DNA of 6,097 nt, from the NCBI GenBank assembly GCA_021772705.1, contig JAJFLN010000694.1, positions 1 through 6,097 on the forward strand, read 5' to 3'. This DNA comes from Candidatus Cloacimonadota bacterium. GTDB lineage: Bacteria > Muiribacteriota > UBA6191 > JACPRK01. This document shows positions 1 to 4,961 of this stretch, in pieces; positions within the stretch are counted from its first letter, which is position 1; every line of letters starts with the position of its first letter. The position numbers and the translations under genes are program-made. The notes beneath the pieces are model-generated. The model made no database searches, had not been told where the DNA came from, and saw nothing but the letters and a program-made list of their open reading frames with translations.

Positions 1-871
1 CCGCTTGAACACGACCAGCTTGCAGGTGCCTGTTCCTTTATTCAAGGCTCTTCTCAACGATGCATGGATGCCTCAGGGCTGAGCCCCACTACAACAAAAT
101 CCGTCTTATCTCACCGGCATTGTTGCTAAAGCTTGTCTAGATGTGGTCCCGCTCTACTCTCGTGTGGTCGATGAGTGAGAACCACTTTGCTAGCTTCGCA
201 GTTTGCAACCCCATCGAAGGAAGTGTGCTCCGTGCCCCGTCACTGAAAGATATCATGCTCGGTGAAAGCAGAGAAATGGGCGACTTGATGAGTCGATGCA
301 AGGCTATCGACGGAAGCCAGGAGGTCGTGGCCACTTCGTCCTCGAAGGCCGAGTGGATCGAGGAGGCTTGTAAGTACTGGCTGGAGTGACCTGGGTAGCT
401 GGGGAAGTTGTTCGCGCCAAGGCTGCCAGTTTGGGATCCTCGGGGAGCTGTGCGGACATGGGGGCGATCTCGTGATCAAAGACGATGAGTTGATGGCCCG
501 GCTTGGGTGTCACGGGTCGCTTTTTCCACATGAGTTGCGCCCCTGAAGGTCGAGGGCCAGGCATCGGTATCCGGGTCAACGCCAGACGGCCTACCTACCT
601 TCTGTCCCCGATGGCCAGCAGCGACGAGAACGGAGTCACCGATAGTCTGTGGATCAGTTGCCTTCTGGGTACCATGTCCCTGGATGATCAGGTCTGTCGA
701 ATCGACCATGTTCCCATCATCCCCTCTGGAGCTGCCGCGCGTCGGAGTTGTCGCTCATAGTTGCCGTTCTCCTGGGCGCCGCTCGCCCAGAGCGAGAAAC
801 GATTCTGAGCACGTTGGTTGCCCCGCCACTCCGCTTGCACGAACTTACGATGAGGGAGTGGAAAACCAGAT
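1..871. other. Region without a confident gene
   Basis: All six frames are broken into short ORFs of fewer than about 100 codons, and none has a recognisable domain. Base composition in the first 400 bases is lower in GC than in the genes to the right. Two ORFs are the least unlikely to be real: one on the plus strand at 170-389 (listed separately), and one on the minus strand at 476-709 that begins with ATG behind an AGAGGGG stretch. The second resembles no family I know and its codon use is not convincingly coding. The minus-strand frames at 240-709 read like fragments in different frames, which could mean a decayed gene, but I cannot name a parent. A short stem (CTGGGCG / CGCCCAG, 772-790) lies downstream of the NYN gene without a T-run. 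No tRNA, CRISPR repeat or insertion-sequence end was seen. Confidence 0.5.
170..389 (+). CDS. Possible small hypothetical protein (low confidence)
   Basis: An ORF of 72 codons plus stop runs from ATG at 170, with an alternative ATG at 141 directly after an in-frame TAG. The predicted product has balanced acidic and basic residues, a mixed N-terminal half (SENHFASFAV) and a C-terminal helix-like stretch ending KAEWIEEACKYWLE. This makes it look more protein-like than the other short ORFs in the first 870 bases. Against it, no clear Shine-Dalgarno stands before either ATG, the ORF is short, there is no neighbour on the same strand, and I recognise no family. It may be a genuine small gene, the C-terminal remnant of a larger one, or chance. 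The minus-strand ORF over the same bases is less protein-like. Confidence 0.22.
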
Positions 872-1477
872 CTACAGCCCCGGCAACAAGCAACTCCGAT
901 AGTCCCCCTCGCCGATTCGCACCCAGTCCGTTCCGTCGATGCCTCGGACCCGGGGGCCGCCATCGGGAAACGCGCAGACCAGCTTCACCCACCGGTCCTG
1001 ACGCTTCGCGGCCGTCCGGATCTCGTCCGTCGCCTCTCGCAAGTCCTGATCTCGGCTGAACAGAACCGCCACCTCGTACTCTTCCTGGTGGAACAACCGG
1101 ACCATGTCGAGCGCAATCCTGACGTCGATGCCCTTCTCTTCACCTGCCAGGACTTGGACCATCTTCCCGTCGGCAAGCTGCACGGATCGGTTTCGATAGC
1201 GCAACGACCGGTAATACACCCGGATGCCCAGCCGCTGCATCTCCAGGAGCCGCCTTTGCCAGAAGTCGTGCCACTTCGGATTGCGAGACCGGTCGGGAAG
1301 TCCCGTGTAGAAGTAGGAGGCCGCCAGATCCCATCCTCGAGGCTCGCAGACCAACCGCCCGAGGGCGAGGACGTCGAATGCCGGTTCCCGGATGTCGAAT
1401 GCGGCACGTGCGCCGTGAAAGAGGTTCTGTCCATCCACGAAGACGACTGCTCTCTTCCGCTCCGGCTCCTTGCGCAT
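872..1477 (-). CDS. NYN-domain (PIN-like, LabA/DUF88-type) putative ribonuclease
   Basis: Predicted product of 201 aa, about the size of a single-domain NYN protein. NYN domains are PIN-like folds that cleave RNA with metal ions held by a cluster of aspartates. The expected acidic motifs are present in order: VFVDGQN near the N terminus (Asp15, with Asn18), EEKGIDVRIALD in the middle (Asp118, Asp124), and LFSRDQDL (Asp143, Asp145), a variant of the usual SGDSDF. No signal peptide or membrane segment is visible, so it should be cytoplasmic. The start is ATG at 1477, preceded by a GAGGGGGGGC run that makes a good ribosome binding site. The reading frame is open to a TTG at 1540, but the added 21 residues precede the domain and look non-coding. 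It lies on the same strand as cas6 and csx3, but 520 bp downstream and with its own likely promoter, so it need not be co-transcribed. NYN nucleases have been noted among CRISPR type III accessory genes. Whether this one is cyclic-oligoadenylate-dependent cannot be told, since no CARF or SAVED domain is fused to it. Confidence 0.85.
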   Translation of the reverse strand: MRKEPERKRAVVFVDGQNLFHGARAAFDIREPAFDVLALGRLVCEPRGWDLAASYFYTGLPDRSRNPKWHDFWQRRLLEMQRLGIRVYYRSLRYRNRSVQLADGKMVQVLAGEEKGIDVRIALDMVRLFHQEEYEVAVLFSRDQDLREATDEIRTAAKRQDRWVKLVCAFPDGGPRVRGIDGTDWVRIGEGDYRSCLLPGL

Positions 1478-1602
1478 GCCCCCCCTCGGTCCTGGCCCCA
1501 CCGGGAAAGAATAACCCCGTCCGGGCCTCCGGATCGCCAAACCGGAGACATGCTCCGAATCGAACCACCGCCGCCTGTCGGACGGGGAGTAAATTCACCT
1601 AT

Positions 1603-1631
1603 AATGTAACTCGTAAAATCGAAAACGTCAA
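1603..1631 (-). promoter_or_regulatory. Sigma70-like promoter for the NYN gene
   Basis: On the minus strand a TTGACG -35 box (1626-1631) is followed by exactly 17 bases and a TACATT -10 box (1603-1608). This lies in an AT-rich island within otherwise GC-rich DNA. Transcription would start near 1596, leaving about 120 bases of leader before the NYN ATG at 1477. The -35 matches the consensus at five of six positions and the -10 at four of six. It is predicted from sequence only. A plus-strand TATAAT overlaps here (1600-1605) but has no matching -35. Confidence 0.45.
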
Positions 1632-1815
1632 GTTCGATGACCGTTTCGCGCAGTATCCCGGCAAAGTCACAGGCGAACCGCATCAATACTGGATCGGGCC
1701 TTTCGACCCCTCATGATGGATACTGGGTTCTGCTTGACTTTGTCCGTCGCCCTGCGTTTCGCGTGGCGCCATCGCCCCGGTAACTCCCGGCGCTGTCATA
1801 CAGGCCAGATTCCGC
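1632..1815. other. Intergenic spacer with no identified feature
   Basis: This stretch lies between the NYN promoter and the palindromic repeat. Its ORFs are short, overlap in several frames and match no family I know. I see no CRISPR repeat, tRNA or clear terminator here. Confidence 0.5.
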
Positions 1816-2001
1816 CTTAGGGGCCGCGCAGGAATAAATGCGCAGAAGTTGCGCCCAGATTTGTGGCAGATTCGGCTGGTTCGGGCGAGCGGGACCGGAG
1901 GCGTAGTGGGCTACGTCGAGGATTCCGCGACTGAGGAGCGGCCGAAGATGGCCTGAAGATGGGATGCGAAACTGCGTAGTTATTCTTGCGCGGTTCCTTA
2001 G
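1816..2001. repeat. 186-bp imperfect palindrome (MITE-like or structured-RNA repeat)
   Basis: The two outer arms, 1816-1845 and 1972-2001, are inverted copies. Read position against position about a centre between 1908 and 1909, 24 of 30 pairs are Watson-Crick, four are G-U in the plus-strand RNA (1822/1995, 1823/1994, 1831/1986, 1840/1977) and two are mismatches (1818/1999, 1838/1979). Pairing continues inward with small register shifts: GGC 1865-1867 with GCC 1951-1953, TTCGGC 1871-1876 with GCCGAA 1941-1946, and a central GTAG-TGGG-CTAC hairpin around 1903-1914. The whole unit would fold into one long hairpin. Terminal inverted repeats, small size and lack of coding capacity resemble a miniature inverted-repeat element. 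A GATTCC occurs at 1808-1813 and again at 2005-2010, but not abutting the ends, so it is not a clean target duplication. The right arm contains the cas6 stop codon, so on the minus strand it would lie at the 3' end of the cas6 message, where it could act as a terminator or stability element. Confidence 0.7.
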
Positions 2002-3059
2002 CCGGATTCCACATCTTTCAGCACCTCCACCTCGTACAGTCCCATCCCGAAGGCGGTCGACTTGCCGACGTGGACCCATTGACCGGCTCGCAGCCACGAG
2101 ACACAGACACCAGGGACGTTCTCGACCAGAACCTCTCCCAGCAGGCCCGAGAGCGGGACGCGGCGCCCCTGCCTGTTCGAACGGCGCTCCCAGGTGACCC
2201 AGTAAAGGTCGCCGTCGACGACACGAGCCTCCTTCGCCAGCCCAGTCAACCCCGGGGAATCGCCGAGACGGATTCCTCCCTGCAGCGCCAGCCCGGCCCA
2301 GGCTCCGGGCGGGGGAGGCTCCGAGTCGAATTGCAGGCGAGCCGGCGCAGGCGGTGTGGTCTCGTCCCAGGCGACTGGGCCGTCACCATGAAGAAGCGTC
2401 AGCGACTCCAGCCGCTGATGCAGGCGGGCGAGCAGCACCGGCAGGTCTACGGTCTCTACGGGCTGGCCCTGCGAGACGAGATGAGTCGGGGTCAAGTAGC
2501 GCAGGATCATGCGGTGCCGTCTGTCCTCCATTCCGGAGGAAAGCGCCGCGCCGGCCCGCAGGTCGACCACCCTCGGCGAGGTGAGAACCGTTCGAGAGCT
2601 GGGTTCGAACAGGGCAGTCTCCCTTCCAGAGAGCGAATCCGCCACGGAATGGACCCGGAAGCGAATCCTAGGATAACCGAGTCCGCCTTCGCCCACGGCC
2701 TCCAGTGTCGCGAGCAGGTCGGCGAAGTACCGGATTCCCCTTCCGAAGAGAGTCATCGTCAGGCCGATCCGGTCGCCAGGGGCGCACTGCACGCCTCCGT
2801 CGTCGAGGGAACAGATCACAAAAGGGTGCGGAGCATACTGACTACCGAGTCTTCCTCGCAGCTCCCTGGGAATCGGGGTCTCGAAGAAATAGGAGTAGAC
2901 ACACTGTCCCGGCCGGCGACACTCCTGTCGGCAAGGTCTCGGGAGAGGGCAGGCGACCCGCTTCAGGGCATGACCGAAAGCCCCTCGCAACATGGACCCC
3001 AGGAACTCGGGAAGCTCGCCGCAGCCCAGACACTCCAGAGTCACTCGCAACCGCGCCAT
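1998..3059 (-). CDS. cas6: CRISPR system pre-crRNA processing endoribonuclease, RAMP protein Cas6
   Basis: Predicted product of 353 aa. Cas6 proteins cut the CRISPR precursor transcript within each repeat to release crRNA guides, using RRM-like (RAMP) folds. The N terminus opens with a beta-strand (MARLRVTL) and then LGSMLRGAFGHALKRVAC. A four-cysteine pattern follows (Cys37, Cys43, Cys47, Cys53) before VYSYFFETP. This 'LRGAFG ... C-C-C-C ... FE' arrangement is typical of the larger Cas6 subfamily, and the cysteines probably bind a metal. Near the C terminus, at residues 329-342, is the glycine-rich loop VHVGKSTAFGMGLY, the Cas6 signature. I chose ATG 3059 because the domain begins there, although no strong ribosome binding site precedes it. 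ATG 3191 in the same frame adds 44 Ser/Arg/Thr-rich residues and would overlap the csx3-AAA stop by 20 bp, so translational coupling from that start cannot be excluded. The stop codon lies inside the palindromic repeat. A long plus-strand ORF over this gene is its antisense shadow. Catalytic residues vary in Cas6 and I do not assign them. Confidence 0.9.
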   Translation of the reverse strand: MARLRVTLECLGCGELPEFLGSMLRGAFGHALKRVACPLPRPCRQECRRPGQCVYSYFFETPIPRELRGRLGSQYAPHPFVICSLDDGGVQCAPGDRIGLTMTLFGRGIRYFADLLATLEAVGEGGLGYPRIRFRVHSVADSLSGRETALFEPSSRTVLTSPRVVDLRAGAALSSGMEDRRHRMILRYLTPTHLVSQGQPVETVDLPVLLARLHQRLESLTLLHGDGPVAWDETTPPAPARLQFDSEPPPPGAWAGLALQGGIRLGDSPGLTGLAKEARVVDGDLYWVTWERRSNRQGRRVPLSGLLGEVLVENVPGVCVSWLRAGQWVHVGKSTAFGMGLYEVEVLKDVESG

Positions 3060-3171
3060 GGCCAGTCGAGGGATGACGGGCCGGGAAGACCTCGCCTCGG
3101 TCAGAGCGGTTGTCGCGGACTCGGTCTCCAGTTCCTCGGAGAACCGAGTCCTTGTTGGCCGCGAATTCGCG

Positions 3172-4182
3172 CTATTCGAGGATCTTCTCATGCGGTATCA
3201 GCATCCCCAGGGGATAGTCGGGATCGTGACTCGAGGAAATCACGTAGCTCGCCATCTTCGGATCGAACACCCCCACGGCGCCGTAAAGGTGACAGAGGCC
3301 ATGGGCCAGGACCACCATCACAGGAAGACTGGCCGGGCCGTAGATGAGAGCGAGCTTGCCGCCTGCCAGCTTCAATTCCTCCAGGCCATTGCTGGCATCT
3401 CGAACGATGCGATCGTTCGTGGCCTCCTCGCCGAATGTGACGTCCAGGTGGGTGCTCTCCTGGTTCCCAAGCCTTCGCGTGCTCGAAACGATGCTGTAGG
3501 TCGTGCCCATGTCGCCTCCTCGCTCCTGCTTGCAGAGGACCCCTATCTCCTCCGCGAGTTTCAGTATTGTCGGCCGGGAGGACACATCCTCCCCCCGTTC
3601 CAGCCGGTGCACCGTTCCTCGCAGAACACCTTCTGCATCCGGAACTGGCACCGTGTCGCACCGGCCATGATAGTCGGATCGGATCTCGGCAAGGATCTCC
3701 ACCTCGATCGAAGCGAACATCGCCCGCCACTCCTCGAGGTCGTCCGGATTCGCCGCGAGCAGGATCGCATGACTAGCAGTCCGGCAGATTCGGTCGTTGT
3801 ACTTGAGCTTGCCGCCTACGTCGACGAAGGTGAGAGGCAGGCACGCGCCGCAATGGGCCACCTCTTTCTCCAGCCGGGCCACGTAGTCCCCGGTAAACGT
3901 CCCCTTGTAGGCGCGTCTCGCTTCCTCCGCCAGCTCCGGGTCGGCCCGCACCGATTCCTGATATCGGGCCCACTCGCCATCGGGCGCGGCGGACCGGAAG
4001 TATGGGTAGACCCGCAGTCTGAATAAGTCGAGCATAGCCCCCATCAATCCCTCCCGCAGGCAGGACTTGCCTGAGTGGGGCGGACCAGCCAAGACGATAA
4101 CCGGCCCCCGTCTCCCATTGGCGAAGGCCGACACATTTCCGGTCGAAGCTACGGCTCCATCCCCCTTACCGGTCTTTACCAC
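3172..4182 (-). CDS. csx3: P-loop domain fused to CRISPR ring nuclease Csx3/Crn3
   Basis: Predicted product of 336 aa with two domains. Residues 1-220 form a P-loop NTPase-like domain with Walker A GPPHSGKS (33-40), an APDGEW motif (66-71) and a Walker B-like FVDVGGK (Asp121). This is the domain found fused to Csx3 in other genomes, for example in cyanobacteria; its function is not settled. Residues 225-336 are Csx3: TYSIVSS, then HLDVTF, then the conserved core LIYGPASLPVMVVLAHGLCH with His294 and His298, and FDPKMASYVISS with Asp307. Family knowledge: Csx3 (Crn3) is a manganese-dependent ring nuclease that assembles into tetramers and cleaves cyclic tetra-adenylate, ending type III CRISPR signalling. 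The start is GTG at 4182, behind GAGGGGG about nine bases upstream. No ATG precedes the Walker motif in frame. The gene sits upstream of cas6 on the same strand, 112 bp away (or overlapping it, depending on the cas6 start), which fits one operon. An internal ATG at 3510 with its own Shine-Dalgarno marks the start of the Csx3 domain. Confidence 0.9.
   Translation of the reverse strand: MVKTGKGDGAVASTGNVSAFANGRRGPVIVLAGPPHSGKSCLREGLMGAMLDLFRLRVYPYFRSAAPDGEWARYQESVRADPELAEEARRAYKGTFTGDYVARLEKEVAHCGACLPLTFVDVGGKLKYNDRICRTASHAILLAANPDDLEEWRAMFASIEVEILAEIRSDYHGRCDTVPVPDAEGVLRGTVHRLERGEDVSSRPTILKLAEEIGVLCKQERGGDMGTTYSIVSSTRRLGNQESTHLDVTFGEEATNDRIVRDASNGLEELKLAGGKLALIYGPASLPVMVVLAHGLCHLYGAVGVFDPKMASYVISSSHDPDYPLGMLIPHEKILE
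3508..3520 (-). promoter_or_regulatory. Internal ribosome binding site and ATG at the Csx3 domain start
   Basis: On the minus strand a perfect AGGAGG (3515-3520) stands four bases before an in-frame ATG (3508-3510, Met225 of the fusion). The codons encode the interdomain linker (KQERGGDM). Translation from here would give a 112-aa protein starting MGTTYSIVSS, the usual length of a stand-alone Csx3. Whether ribosomes use it is unknown; the four-base spacing is a little short. Confidence 0.45.
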
Positions 4183-4210
4183 TTCCGTACACCCCCTCGG
4201 CCGTATCTAC

Positions 4211-4433
4211 TCACAAGTACGGTAACTGCCGGCAGAACCGGTCCAGGGCGGTCCGTGACGGCTGTTCCGAGACCTCATCGTACCAGATCCGGAGCGGTAG
4301 ATTCTCGGCCCGATGGAGCCACCGAAATCGGGACGGCGCCGGACGGCGCTCCCGGACCTCGGATCGCGTTAAAGTGGTTGCCGGAAGGGAGTCGATCTGG
4401 ACCCCTTCCCTGACGGATCCGGTCGTGGCTCAT
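4211..4433 (-). pseudogene. Small ORF split by a 10-bp tandem duplication (frameshifted or phase-variable)
   Basis: From ATG 4433, with CGAGG five bases before it, a frame reads MSHDRIRQG and then LPSGNHFNAIRG, but ends early at TGA 4275-4277. A second frame, open from 4429 to TGA 4211-4213, has no ATG, GTG or TTG start. Its C-terminal part looks like a genuine protein end: SRFRWLHRAENLPLRIWYDE, then a short amphipathic helix, then RFCRQLPYL. Between them is a 10-bp direct repeat (plus strand GGACGGCGCC at 4331-4340 and GGACGGCGCT at 4341-4350). Removing one copy joins the two frames exactly and gives a 70-aa product. The reconstructed gene would end 28 bases before the csx3-AAA start on the same strand, as expected for an operon. 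I recognise no family. The break may be a real mutation, a slippage switch or a sequencing error; alternatively the ORF is not a gene. Confidence 0.45.
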
Positions 4434-4541
4434 GGAGCCTCGGACGGGCGGCCCTCAGGCTGCCCGGATCGGTTTCGTTACTGAGCCGTTTGTTGCACCT
4501 CCTGCTGTCCTCTCGATTCGGTTCTCGACTTCGTCCTGGGA
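4434..4541. other. Spacer between the CPCC ORF and the split small ORF
   Basis: On the minus strand a good AGGAGGTG stands in this spacer (near 4495-4505), but no ATG, GTG or TTG follows at a useful distance. No promoter or terminator is evident. It may be eroded coding sequence. Confidence 0.3.
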
Positions 4542-4961
4542 CTAACGGTGACAGATCCGGAATTGTCCGGATCCGGAAGAGAAAGTGATCTGCGCCGCGC
4601 CCAGAAGCTGATCCCGGTGACGGAGACGCACTCGATAAGATCCCTGCAATGGAACGGGCTCCCGTCGATACTCAACGTGGTGCGCGGGGCAGCTACTCTC
4701 AAGCGAGTGAAACTCGAGAACGGCCCGCAATAGCGCGCCCTCCAGGCTTCGGTATCGGGTTGCTCCACAACACGGACACGGAGGAGTCGACAGTTCAACG
4801 GCGGCCATCGGAATGCCGCCCTCCGTCGAGGCGTAGGCAATCCAGGGGGCATCGCCGTTGCGAATCGTGGCGAAGGAAGGCGCCCCGAAGCGGGTGAACT
4901 CGATCGTGCGCGGACCGGACAGGCGACGAACAAGGCTCCGCCGGAGTGCGACCTGGAGCAA
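4542..4961 (-). CDS. Hypothetical protein with a CPCC motif (start uncertain, possibly 5'-truncated)
   Basis: The frame is open for 139 codons from a TTG at 4961 to TAG at 4542 and shows coding character, with mostly G or C in the third position. The product has a beta-rich N-terminal part (TIEFTRFGAPSFATI, then APWIAYAST), a cysteine cluster PPCPCCGATRY that could bind zinc, a helix SLEGALLRAVLEFH, and a second Cys/His group SSCPAHHVEY before a beta-rich end. I recognise no family. The start is unclear: the only ATG (4808) would drop the first third, the TTG has a weak context, and the frame stays open without a good start to a stop near 5090. It lies upstream of the csx3 block on the same strand. 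Its 5' end overlaps the 5' end of the divergent AAA+ ATPase, which is unusual for two intact genes, so one or both may be truncated. Confidence 0.4.
   Translation of the reverse strand: MLQVALRRSLVRRLSGPRTIEFTRFGAPSFATIRNGDAPWIAYASTEGGIPMAAVELSTPPCPCCGATRYRSLEGALLRAVLEFHSLESSCPAHHVEYRREPVPLQGSYRVRLRHRDQLLGAAQITFSSGSGQFRICHR

Noticed and set aside
772..790. Seven-base-pair stem (CTGGGCG / CGCCCAG) as a terminator for the NYN gene
   Set aside because: It is about 80 bases past the stop codon and no T-run follows on the minus strand, so it does not meet the form of an intrinsic terminator.
1600..1605. Perfect TATAAT on the plus strand
   Set aside because: No acceptable -35 box lies 16-18 bases upstream and no plus-strand gene follows. 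The overlapping minus-strand TTGACG-17-TACATT pair fits better.
985..1686. 233-codon minus-strand ORF overlapping the NYN gene in another frame
   Set aside because: The overlapping portion is Ser/Arg/Trp-rich and lacks motifs. Its upstream portion coincides with the likely NYN promoter.
1986..3347. 453-codon plus-strand ORF
   Set aside because: It is antisense to cas6 and has an Arg/Ser/Gly/Pro-rich product with no domain; GC-rich coding DNA commonly leaves such open antisense frames.
2992..4026. 344-codon plus-strand ORF
   Set aside because: It is antisense to csx3-AAA, whose minus-strand frame carries clear Walker and Csx3 motifs.
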